A DNA stretch of 64,000 nucleotides from Pseudomonas cremoricolorata (GTDB lineage Bacteria > Pseudomonadota > Gammaproteobacteria > Pseudomonadales > Pseudomonadaceae): positions 1,488,001-1,552,000 of the forward strand of contig NZ_CP009455.1 of assembly GCF_000759535.1 (NCBI RefSeq), in the 5' to 3' direction. Every line of letters begins with the position of its first letter. Position 1 is the stretch's first letter. The notes beneath the pieces were generated by a model that was given only the letters and a program-made list of their open reading frames with translations, searched no databases and was not told the origin of the DNA. Shown piece after piece: positions 9,439 through 17,239 of the stretch. Made by a program: the position numbers and the translations under genes.

Positions 9439-9485
9439 TCGGCAGCACGCCGGGACATGGCTGAGCGCCATGCCCCGGCGTGTGC

Positions 9486-10490
9486 TCAATCTGCCTGCAA
9501 CGCCTCTGCCAGCAATTGGTAGGAGCGCAGGCGGTCGCTGTGTTCGTACAGATCGCAGGTGAAGATCAGTTCATCGGCGCCGGTCTGCTCCAGCAATACC
9601 TCCACCTTCGCTTTGACCTTCTGCGGGCTGCCGATCATCGCCAGGCCAAGGAAGCTGCTCACCGCTTCGCGCTCGTGGGGTAGCCACAGCCCGTCCATGC
9701 TCGCCACCGGCGGACGCTGCATCAGGCTCTGCCCGCGCATCAATGCCAGTATTCGTTGATACACCGAGGTGGCCAGGTATTCGGCCTGCTCGTCGGTATC
9801 GGCCACCACCATCGGCACGCCCAGCATCACATAAGGTTTGTCGAGCACCGTCGAGGGCTTGAAGTGATTGCGGTAGGTGCGAATCGCCTCGTGCAAGTAG
9901 CGCGGGGCGAAATGTGAGGCGAAGGCATAGGGCAGCCCGCGCATGCCGGCCAGTTGCGCGCTGTACAGGCTCGAACCGAGCAGCCACAACGGCACATCGG
10001 TGTCATGGCCGGGCACGGCGATCACCCGCTGGTCGTCGGTGCGCGGCCCGAGATAACGCGACAGTTCCTCGACATCTTCAGGGAAGTCGTCGGCACTGCC
10101 GGAGCGTTCGCGGCGCAGGGCGCGGGCGGTCATCTGGTCGGAGCCAGGCGCGCGACCAAGGCCCAGATCGATGCGGCCTGGATACAGACTCGCCAGGGTG
10201 CCGAATTGCTCGGCGATCACCAGCGGTGCGTGGTTGGGCAGCATCACCCCTCCCGAGCCGACGCGAATGCGCGAGGTGCCACCGGCGAGGTAGCCGATCA
10301 GCACCGCCGTGGCCGAACTGGCGATGCCGTCCATGTTGTGGTGCTCGGCCACCCAGAAACGCGTGTAGCCCAGCGCTTCGGCATGCCGTGCCAGGTCCAG
10401 CGAATTGTGCAGCGATTGCGCCGGGCCGGCGTCGGCACGCACCGGTACCAGGTCGAGCACCGAATAATTGAGGTCGGACAAAGCCGTCAT
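9486..10490 (-). CDS. Luciferase-like (LLM class) flavin-dependent monooxygenase
   Basis: Encodes 334 residues from the ATG at 10490 ([19 protein letters not shown]), preceded by GGAGG. It belongs to the single-component bacterial luciferase-like group resembling E. coli Yhb[41 protein letters not shown] and [12 protein letters not shown] are all present. These TIM-barrel enzymes use reduced flavin, but the substrate is not predictable. It diverges from osmC. A longer reading to 10547 adds 19 residues with no support. Confidence 0.9.
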   Translation of the reverse strand: MTALSDLNYSVLDLVPVRADAGPAQSLHNSLDLARHAEALGYTRFWVAEHHNMDGIASSATAVLIGYLAGGTSRIRVGSGGVMLPNHAPLVIAEQFGTLASLYPGRIDLGLGRAPGSDQMTARALRRERSGSADDFPEDVEELSRYLGPRTDDQRVIAVPGHDTDVPLWLLGSSLYSAQLAGMRGLPYAFASHFAPRYLHEAIRTYRNHFKPSTVLDKPYVMLGVPMVVADTDEQAEYLATSVYQRILALMRGQSLMQRPPVASMDGLWLPHEREAVSSFLGLAMIGSPQKVKAKVEVLLEQTGADELIFTCDLYEHSDRLRSYQLLAEALQAD

Positions 10491-10644
10491 TGGAGCCTCC
10501 GCAAGAAATGGTTGGCCTGAAGCCATACTGACTCTGTATGGGCACAATCGGTCGATTCAATGCCCGAGCGAGGATTGCGCTGAACTTGCAGCGCAAGGTT
10601 GTCCTCTGACCTTGAGGTACTTCACCCAATGTCCAGGAGGCATC

Positions 10645-11070
10645 ATGAAAAAGACAGCATCGGCGATTTGGGAAGGCGGGATCAAAGACGGCAAAGGCCG
10701 CATCTCCACTGAAAGCGGCGCGCTCAAGCAAAATCCGTACGGCTTCAACACCCGTTTTGAGAATACCCCGGGCACCAACCCGGAAGAGCTCATCGGCGCT
10801 GCCCATGCCGGCTGCTTCTCGATGGCGTTGTCACTGATGCTTGGCGAGGCCAAGCTGGTGCCCGAGCGTATCGATACCACCGCTGAGGTCACCCTCGAGA
10901 AACAAGACGACGGCTTTGCCATCACCGCCATTCACCTGACCCTCAAGGCCAAGGTGCCAGGCGCCAGCGACGAGCAGTTCAAGGAGATCGCCAACAAGGC
11001 CAAAGCCGGTTGCCCGGTGTCGAAAGTGCTCAACGCCAATATCACCTTGGACGCCACCCTGGTGTCCTGA
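10645..11070 (+). CDS. osmC: OsmC-type peroxiredoxin
   Basis: Encodes 141 residues from the ATG at 10645, with AGGAGG nine bases upstream. It is an OsmC/Ohr thiol peroxidase that detoxifies organic hydroperoxides. The two reactive cysteines are Cys57 (GAAHAGCFSMAL) and Cys123 (KAGCPVSKVL), and the N-terminal ASAIWEGGIKDGKG pattern favours the OsmC rather than the Ohr subgroup. It is probably induced by osmotic stress or stationary phase, as in relatives. It forms its own unit. Confidence 0.94.
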   Translation: MKKTASAIWEGGIKDGKGRISTESGALKQNPYGFNTRFENTPGTNPEELIGAAHAGCFSMALSLMLGEAKLVPERIDTTAEVTLEKQDDGFAITAIHLTLKAKVPGASDEQFKEIANKAKAGCPVSKVLNANITLDATLVS

Positions 11071-11155
11071 GCAGTGTCCTGAGTACGGCAACGGCAACGC
11101 TTTCCTGTACTCTGGCAGGCATCGGCAGGATGCCTGCCATTACTGGAGTCGTTTC

Positions 11156-11389
11156 ATGATTCGTCTTGCCGTAGCAGTGCTGGCTTCACTGGTGGGCACC
11201 GTCGCCCTGGCCGCACCCAAGCCGTGTGAGGAGCTCAAGGCCGAGATCGAGGCCAATATCCAGGCCAAGGGCGTAGCGTCCTATACGCTCGAGATCGTGC
11301 CCAACAGCGAAGTCAGCGACCCCAACATGGTGGTCGGCAGCTGTGAGAACTCGACCAAGAAAATCATCTACCAAAAGAACGACGACTGA
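11156..11389 (+). CDS. DUF1161 periplasmic protein (copy 2)
   Basis: Encodes 77 residues with a signal peptide (MIRLAVAVLASLVGTVALA, then APKPCEELKAEIEANI). The mature domain repeats the copy-1 pattern: KPCEELK, a YTLEIV strand and a second cysteine in GSCENSTKKIIYQK. The two copies probably arose by duplication. Function is unknown. The ATG is preceded by ACTGGAG. Confidence 0.87.
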   Translation: MIRLAVAVLASLVGTVALAAPKPCEELKAEIEANIQAKGVASYTLEIVPNSEVSDPNMVVGSCENSTKKIIYQKNDD

Positions 11390-11426
11390 CCGCCGCAAAG
11401 TGCCCCAGCGCTAGCCCTTGCTCGGC

Positions 11427-11840
11427 TCAGGGGATGCAGAAGATGTCGCTCGGTCGATCTACCAGTACCTCGCGATCCGCCCCGTACAAGTACACCTGCG
11501 GCTGCATCGCCGGCGCCCGCGCTTCCAGGCGATAGCGCTGGCCTGCCTCGAAATTGTTGAAGCGTACGGTCAGGTAGCAGGTGCGCTCGGTGGGGTTCAT
11601 CGACAAGCCGCCTGAATACACCTCGTAATCGAAGCGCACTACCAGCTCGTGCTTGCCCGGCGTTACCTGAAAATAGCGGCCATCTTCGAGGCGCTGGCCA
11701 TCGAGGCGGTCGGCCATGAGCATGCGCCCGGGTGTCATGGTGTAGAGGTCAACCCAGGCCTGTTGCGGATCAACCGGGGGTAACGGGCTTGCGCATCCCC
11801 CCAGCACACTGAGGGCGATCAGCATGATTGGCTGGCGCAT
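11427..11840 (-). CDS. PA0061/PA0062-family lipoprotein (copy 1)
   Basis: Encodes 137 residues. A lipoprotein signal ends at LSVLGGC-ASPL, so the mature protein is lipid-anchored, probably in the outer membrane. The mature region holds a DGRYFQVTPGKHELVVRFDYEV core shared with the neighbouring gene and two cysteines (ERTCYLTVRF, DIFCIP). Function is unknown. It runs in the same direction as, and 51 bp downstream of, its paralogue, suggesting a two-gene operon. Confidence 0.85.
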   Translation of the reverse strand: MRQPIMLIALSVLGGCASPLPPVDPQQAWVDLYTMTPGRMLMADRLDGQRLEDGRYFQVTPGKHELVVRFDYEVYSGGLSMNPTERTCYLTVRFNNFEAGQRYRLEARAPAMQPQVYLYGADREVLVDRPSDIFCIP

Positions 11841-11891
11841 GGCGTAGCTCCGTCGGGGGACATGCCGTTGAGCATAGCGCGATCTGCCCTG

Positions 11892-12305
11892 TCAGGTACG
11901 CTGACAGCCCGCCGGCGATCCTTCTCCGATCAACTTCTGCTGCTGGTCGTACAACTTGACCCACGGATGCAGACCGGTACTGCCCGCCATCAGCCGATAG
12001 CGCTCGCCGGCATTGAAATCCTTGAACGACAGATTGAGCTGGCAATCACGCTGCAAGGGTTCCTCCACCGGGCCCAGATTGCTCGGCGGCACGGCGAACT
12101 GATAGCGCACCGTCAGTTCGTGCTTGCCGGGCGCAACCTCGAAATAGCGCGGGTCTTGCCAGTCGCGTTCATCCACCTGCACGGCATCGAGCGTGGTATC
12201 GGCATGGGGGGCGAGGTCGATCCAGGCCTGCTCGGGATCAGGATCGGGCAGCGTGGAGCAGGCGGATATCAGCAGCAGCGCGCTGACCGTAACGAGCGTA
12301 CGCAT
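11892..12305 (-). CDS. PA0061/PA0062-family lipoprotein (copy 2)
   Basis: Encodes 137 residues from the ATG at 12305. The lipobox is LLLISAC-STLP. It aligns along its whole length with the next gene: PEQAWIDLAPHADT, RYFEVAPGKHELTVRYQFAV, then DCQLNLSFKDFNAGERYRL. Identical length and matching blocks indicate tandem duplication. It is divergent from the putative aminopeptidase across 67 bp. Confidence 0.85.
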   Translation of the reverse strand: MRTLVTVSALLLISACSTLPDPDPEQAWIDLAPHADTTLDAVQVDERDWQDPRYFEVAPGKHELTVRYQFAVPPSNLGPVEEPLQRDCQLNLSFKDFNAGERYRLMAGSTGLHPWVKLYDQQQKLIGEGSPAGCQRT

Positions 12306-12372
12306 GGCAAAGGTTCCCTTGGGCAAGATAGTCTTGGCGACATAGGCCGCTTGAGCGAGATCGACACCTGCG

Positions 12373-13476
12373 ATGTTCCACATTCCTCCGATCGAGCACG
12401 CCGGCCGCCGGCCTCTGGACTGCGTTTTCAGCAGGTTGGTTCCCGTGCTCGCCGCGCTTGTGCTGAGCGGTTGCAGCAGCCTGGGTTACTACGGCCAACT
12501 GGCAGAAGGCCAATGGCAACTGCTGCGGGCACGTCAGCCGGTGAGCGCGCTGATCGACGATCCGCGCACCTCGCCTGCCCTGCGCCAGCAATTACAACGG
12601 GCGCAGACGGCGCGCCGCTTCGCCAGTCAGACCCTGAAGCTGCCAGATAACCAGAGCTATCGGGTGTACGCCGACCTCGGCCGTCCGTTCGTCGTGTGGA
12701 ACGTGTTCGCCACCCCGGAACTGTCGTTGCAGCCGCTCAGCCATTGCTTCCCCATCGCGGGCTGTGTGGCCTATCGCGGCTATTACCGTCAGGGCGCGGC
12801 GCGTGGCGCGGCGGCGCTGTTGCGCCAGCAGGGCATGGATGTCTATGTCGGCGGGGTCGAGGCCTATTCGACCCTGGGCTGGTTCGACGACCCGATCCTG
12901 TCGTCGATGCTCACCTGGGGCGATGAGCGCCTGGCGACGCTGATCTTCCACGAGCTGTCGCACCAGCGCGTGTACGTGCCGGACGACACCGCTTTCAATG
13001 AGTCTTACGCCACCTTCGTCGAGCAGGAAGGCACCCGAGAGTGGCGCCGCGCCCAGGGCCTGGCGCTGGCTGACGAGCGAGCACCGCAGCAGCGCGACCA
13101 GTTCGTCGCCCTGGTGCTCGAGGCCCGTGAGCGTCTGCAGGCGCTGTATGCCAGCCCCCGCAGCGACGCCGACAAGCGCCTGGCCAAGCAGGCCGAATTC
13201 GCCCGCCTGCGCCAGCGCTACCAGCGTGTGCGCGACCAGCAATGGGCCGGCGACCGGCGTTACGACGCTTTCATCTACGGCCCGTTGAACAACGCCAAGC
13301 TACTGCCCTTTGGCCTGTATGACCAATGGGTGCCGGCCTTTGCCGCGCTGTTCAGGCAGGTCGAGGGTGATTGGACGCGCTTTCACCAGCGCGTCGAACG
13401 CCTCGGCCAGCTACCCGCCGCCGCGCGCACTGCGCAATTGCAGCGACTGGCGGCGGGCACGCGGCTCAGCGAGTGA
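12373..13476 (+). CDS. Putative membrane-anchored zinc aminopeptidase (lipoprotein)
   Basis: Encodes 367 residues of the bacterial putative-aminopeptidase family (Aminopep, PF10023 as I recall). A lipoprotein signal ends at LAALVLSGC-SSLGYY. The zinc motif HELSH is in LATLIFHELSHQRVYVPDD, followed by NESYATFVEQEG, which supplies the third ligand in gluzincins. The C-terminal third is helical and rich in charged residues. Peptidase activity is inferred from the motif. Its last 11 bases overlap the end of the convergent HAD gene. Confidence 0.85.
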   Translation: MFHIPPIEHAGRRPLDCVFSRLVPVLAALVLSGCSSLGYYGQLAEGQWQLLRARQPVSALIDDPRTSPALRQQLQRAQTARRFASQTLKLPDNQSYRVYADLGRPFVVWNVFATPELSLQPLSHCFPIAGCVAYRGYYRQGAARGAAALLRQQGMDVYVGGVEAYSTLGWFDDPILSSMLTWGDERLATLIFHELSHQRVYVPDDTAFNESYATFVEQEGTREWRRAQGLALADERAPQQRDQFVALVLEARERLQALYASPRSDADKRLAKQAEFARLRQRYQRVRDQQWAGDRRYDAFIYGPLNNAKLLPFGLYDQWVPAFAALFRQVEGDWTRFHQRVERLGQLPAAARTAQLQRLAAGTRLSE

Positions 13477-14116
13477 GAAACGCCTGGTGCAGCTCGGCCA
13501 CGCTGTTGAAGTGGAAGGCCGGTGCCTCGGCGCGCAGCTCTTCTTCGCTGCCAAAGCCATAGCCCACGGCAACGGCTTGCAGGCCATTGCGGTGCGCGCC
13601 CATCAGGTCGTGCTTGCGATCGCCGATCATCAGCGTCTGCGCCGGATCGAGGCGCTCTTGCTCGAGCAGATGGCCAATCAGCTCGACCTTGTTGGTGCGG
13701 GTGCCGTCCAGCTCGCTGCCGTAGATCACCTTGAAGTGCTGGTCGAAAGCGAAGTGCCGAGCGATTTCGCGGGCGAATTCCCACGGTTTGGAGGTGGCGA
13801 CGTACAAGGTGCGACCCTGCCCCACCAGCTCGCCGAGCAGTTGCGGGATGCCCTCGTAGACCTGGTTCTCGTACAGGCCGGTCACGCGGAAACGCTCGCG
13901 ATAGAAATTCACCGCCTGCCAGGCGGTGGCCTCGTCGAAGGCGTAGTTGTGCATGAACGCTTGCAGCAACGGCGGGCCGATGAAGTGTTCCAGGCGCGTG
14001 AGGTCTGGCTCGTCGATGCCCAGTTTGGCCAACGCATACTGAATCGAGCGGGTGATGCCAAGGCGCGGGTCGGTGAGGGTGCCGTCGAGGTCGAAGAGGA
14101 GGGTCTGCTGCTGCAT
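13466..14116 (-). CDS. HAD-superfamily phosphatase (Gph / 5'-nucleotidase-like)
   Basis: Encodes 216 residues from the ATG at 14116 (MQQQTLLFDLDGTLTDPRLG). HAD motif I is D9-L-D11-G-T, motif II sits in TLYVATSKPWEF, motif III lysine in TRTNKVELIGHLL and motif IV in TLMIGDRKHDLMGAHRNG. A cap domain is inserted after motif I. The sequence is of phosphoglycolate-phosphatase or nucleotidase type. The substrate cannot be read from sequence. It lies 37 bp downstream of the gamma carbonic anhydrase and is probably co-transcribed. Confidence 0.88.
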   Translation of the reverse strand: MQQQTLLFDLDGTLTDPRLGITRSIQYALAKLGIDEPDLTRLEHFIGPPLLQAFMHNYAFDEATAWQAVNFYRERFRVTGLYENQVYEGIPQLLGELVGQGRTLYVATSKPWEFAREIARHFAFDQHFKVIYGSELDGTRTNKVELIGHLLEQERLDPAQTLMIGDRKHDLMGAHRNGLQAVAVGYGFGSEEELRAEAPAFHFNSVAELHQAFLTR

Positions 14117-14153
14117 GTAGGGGGTGTCCAGTCGATGAATGCGGAGGTCAGGC

Positions 14154-14702
14154 TCACTCGGGGCGGTCGAAGCCTTCGGCCAGGTGCTGGTCCTTGAGCT
14201 TGACGTAGTTGCCGGCGGTATAGGTGAAGAAGCCACGCTCCTTGTCCGTCAGCGGGCGTACCTGCTTGACCGGGCTGCCGACGTACAGGTAGCCGCTGTG
14301 CAGGCGCTTGCCCGGCGGCACCAGGCTGCCGGCGCCGATGATCACCTCGTCTTCGACCATCGCCCCGTCCATCACCGTGCTGCCCATGCCGACCAGAATG
14401 CGGCTGCCCAAGGTGCAGCCGTGCAGCATCACCTTGTGCCCGATGGTGACGTCATCGCCGATCAGCAAGGGGAAACCCTCGGGATTGAACGGCCCGGCGT
14501 GGGTGATGTGCAGCACGCTGGCATCCTGCACGCTGGTGCGGGCACCGATGCGGATGCGGTGCATGTCGCCGCGGATCACCGTCAGCGGCCACACCGAGCT
14601 GTCTGCGCCGATCTCGACGTCGCCGATGACGACCGCCGAACGGTCGACGAACACGTGTGGGCCCAGCGACGGAGTGTGCTGGGCGAATGAGCGGATGGCC
14701 AT
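14154..14702 (-). CDS. Gamma-class carbonic anhydrase / YrdA-like hexapeptide protein
   Basis: Encodes 182 residues from the ATG at 14702 (MAIRSFAQHTPSLGPHVFVD). Left-handed beta-helix hexapeptide repeats run through the middle (VVIGDVEIGADSSVWPLTVI). Three candidate metal histidines are present in VLHITHAG and IGHKVMLHGCTLG, as in gamma carbonic anhydrases. Many bacterial homologues are of uncertain activity, so the enzyme call is moderate. It is divergent from prlC and upstream of the HAD gene. Confidence 0.88.
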   Translation of the reverse strand: MAIRSFAQHTPSLGPHVFVDRSAVVIGDVEIGADSSVWPLTVIRGDMHRIRIGARTSVQDASVLHITHAGPFNPEGFPLLIGDDVTIGHKVMLHGCTLGSRILVGMGSTVMDGAMVEDEVIIGAGSLVPPGKRLHSGYLYVGSPVKQVRPLTDKERGFFTYTAGNYVKLKDQHLAEGFDRPE

Positions 14703-14806
14703 GGAAATAGTGCCTCTCTTGCGAAGGGATAGGCAGGCTGCTTGCTGCGGTCGGCGTCGATTGTAATTAAGATGGACGCGTGTTTCTTCTGCCAAGGTGC
14801 CAAACC

Positions 14807-16858
14807 GTGAGTGCGACCAACCCGCTTCTGCAGTCCCATGACCTGCCGCCCTTCTCGCTGATCCGCGCCGAACACGTGCTGCCGGCGGTCGAGCAGATCC
14901 TGGCCGACAACCGCGCAACCATCGCCGGCATCCTGCAATCACAGGCCCAGCAGCCGACCTGGGCCGGTCTGGTGCTGGCCATGGATGAGCTCAACGACCG
15001 CCTCGGCGCGGCCTGGAGCCCGGTCAGCCACCTCAACGCCGTGTGCAACAGCGCCGAGCTGCGCGAGGCCTACGAGGCCTGCCTGCCGGCCCTGAGCGCC
15101 TACTCCACCGAGCTGGGGCAGAACCGCGAATTGTTCGAAGCCTACCAGGCACTGGCCAGCAGCCCGCAAGCGGCCGGCTTCGACCAGGCGCAAAAAACCA
15201 TTCTCGAACACGCGCTGCGTGATTTCCGCCTGTCGGGCATCGACCTGCCACTCGAGCAGCAGCAGCGCTACGCCCAAGTGCAAAGTACGCTCAGCGAGCT
15301 GGGCAGCCGCTTCTCCAACCAACTGCTCGACGCCACCCAGGCCTGGAGCAAGCACGTCACCGACGAAGCCGCGCTGGCAGGGTTGCCGGATTCGGCCAAG
15401 GCGCAGATGGCCGCCGCGGCCCAGGCCAAGGGCCTCGATGGCTGGCTGATTACCCTGGAATTCCCCAGCTACTACGCGGTGATGACCTACGCCAGCGACC
15501 GCAGCCTGCGTGAAGAGCTGTACGCCGCCTACTGCACCCGCGCCTCCGATCAAGGACCGAATGCCGGACAGTTCGACAATGGTCCGGTGATGGCGCAGAT
15601 TCTCGACCTGCGTCAGGAACTGGCGCAGTTGCTCGGTTACCCCAATTACGCCGAGCTGAGCCTGGCGACCAAGATGGCCGACAGCAGCGAGCAGGTGCTG
15701 AGCTTCCTGCGCGACCTGGCCCAGCGCAGCAAACCGTTCGCCGCCCAGGACCTGGAGCAGCTCAAGGCCTACGCCGCCGAGCAAGGCTGCAACGACCTGG
15801 CCAGCTGGGACGTCGGCTACTATGGGGAAAAACTCCGCGAGCAGCGCTACAGCGTGTCGCAGGAAGCCCTGCGTGCCTACTTCCCCATCGACAAAGTGCT
15901 GTCGGGTCTGTTCAGCATCGTTCAGCGCCTGTACGGCATCGAAATCACCGAACTCAAAGGCTTCGACGGCTGGCATGCCGATGTACGCCTGTTCGAAATC
16001 CGTGAAAACGGCCAGCACGTCGGGCGCTTCTTCTTCGACCTGTATGCCCGCGCCAACAAACGTGGCGGGGCCTGGATGGACGGCGCCCGCGACCATCGGC
16101 GTACCGCCACGGGCCAGTTGCAAAGCCCGGTAGCGAATCTGGTGTGCAACTTCACCCCGGCCGAGCCAGGCAAACCTGCCCTGCTCACCCACGATGAAGT
16201 CACCACCCTGTTCCATGAGTTCGGCCACGGCCTGCACCACCTGCTGACGCGCATCGAACATGCCGGCGTTTCCGGTATCAATGGCGTGGCCTGGGACGCC
16301 GTCGAGCTGCCCAGCCAGTTCATGGAGAACTGGTGCTGGGAACCGGAAGGCCTGGCGCTGATTTCCGGCCATTACCAGACCGGCGCGCCGCTGCCGCAAG
16401 ACCTGCTCGACAAGATGCTTGCAGCGAAGAACTTCCAGTCCGGGATGATGATGGTGCGCCAGCTGGAGTTCTCGCTGTTCGACTTCGAGCTGCACGCCAC
16501 CCATGGCGACGGGCGCAGTGTGCTGCAGGTGCTCGAAGGGGTACGCGATGAAGTCACGGTGATGCGTCCGCCTGCCTACAACCGCTTCCCCAACAGCTTC
16601 GCGCACATCTTCGCAGGCGGTTACGCGGCGGGTTACTACAGCTACAAGTGGGCCGAAGTGCTGTCTGCCGACGCCTTCTCGCGCTTCGAAGAAGACGGCG
16701 TGCTCAATGCCGATACCGGTCGTGCGTTCCGCGAGGCCATCCTGGCCCGTGGCGGCTCGCTGGCGCCGATGGCGCTGTTCGTCGACTTCCGTGGCCGCGA
16801 GCCTTCCATCGATGCACTGCTGCGTCACTGCGGGCTGAGCGAGGCCGCCGCGGCATGA
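14807..16858 (+). CDS. prlC: Oligopeptidase A
   Basis: Encodes 683 residues from the GTG at 14807 (VSATNPLLQSHDLPPFSL), the family's normal length. An upstream in-frame ATG would add nine unrelated residues. It is a cytoplasmic M3 zinc metallopeptidase that degrades signal peptides and other short peptides. The zinc site is H470-E-F-G-H474 (TLFHEFGHGLHHLL), with the third ligand in the PSQFMENWCWEPEGL helix. The stop overlaps the next ATG (ATGA), implying translational coupling with the zinc-ribbon gene. Confidence 0.97.
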   Translation: MSATNPLLQSHDLPPFSLIRAEHVLPAVEQILADNRATIAGILQSQAQQPTWAGLVLAMDELNDRLGAAWSPVSHLNAVCNSAELREAYEACLPALSAYSTELGQNRELFEAYQALASSPQAAGFDQAQKTILEHALRDFRLSGIDLPLEQQQRYAQVQSTLSELGSRFSNQLLDATQAWSKHVTDEAALAGLPDSAKAQMAAAAQAKGLDGWLITLEFPSYYAVMTYASDRSLREELYAAYCTRASDQGPNAGQFDNGPVMAQILDLRQELAQLLGYPNYAELSLATKMADSSEQVLSFLRDLAQRSKPFAAQDLEQLKAYAAEQGCNDLASWDVGYYGEKLREQRYSVSQEALRAYFPIDKVLSGLFSIVQRLYGIEITELKGFDGWHADVRLFEIRENGQHVGRFFFDLYARANKRGGAWMDGARDHRRTATGQLQSPVANLVCNFTPAEPGKPALLTHDEVTTLFHEFGHGLHHLLTRIEHAGVSGINGVAWDAVELPSQFMENWCWEPEGLALISGHYQTGAPLPQDLLDKMLAAKNFQSGMMMVRQLEFSLFDFELHATHGDGRSVLQVLEGVRDEVTVMRPPAYNRFPNSFAHIFAGGYAAGYYSYKWAEVLSADAFSRFEEDGVLNADTGRAFREAILARGGSLAPMALFVDFRGREPSIDALLRHCGLSEAAAA

Positions 16859-17136
16859 GCGAGGACGCTGTGATGAAAACCAAGAAGCGCTTCATCGCCG
16901 GGGCGGTCTGCCCGGCGTGCAGCGAGCCGGACAAGCTGATGATGTGGAACGAAGACGGCGTTCCGCACCGTGAGTGCGTGGCCTGCGGCTTCAGCGACAC
17001 GCTCAACGAGCAGGGCCTGTCGGTGCCCAAGGAACTGGGTACGCGGGTCAATCACTTGGCGCCCAAGGCGGCACCGGCGCAGGTGCAGACCGTGCAGTTC
17101 TTCCCTAACCCAAAGCTGAAGAAGCCTGCCGATTGA
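16855..17136 (+). CDS. YheV-family zinc-ribbon protein
   Basis: Encodes 93 residues starting in the ATGA overlap with prlC. An internal ATG at 16873 (MKTKKRFIAGAVCPACS) is the alternative start and fits the family N-terminus. Four cysteines form a zinc ribbon: CPAC and CVAC (HRECVACGFSDTL). This is the YheV/DUF2387 pattern, of unknown function. The C-terminal tail is basic and proline-rich. Confidence 0.85.
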   Translation: MSEDAVMKTKKRFIAGAVCPACSEPDKLMMWNEDGVPHRECVACGFSDTLNEQGLSVPKELGTRVNHLAPKAAPAQVQTVQFFPNPKLKKPAD

Positions 17137-17239
17137 GTCATCGGGTGCATCGAGCGCCTGTGCTGTAGGTAATGCGGCCCAGGGTGCCTGGAGGGCTGAT
17201 TAAGGTGCTGACTCCCTTGATCTACCTCCGAGGTATCCT

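Noticed and set aside
14939..16828. 629-codon open frame antisense to prlC
   Set aside because: Shadow of a well-supported M3 peptidase gene with no ribosome-binding site or homology.
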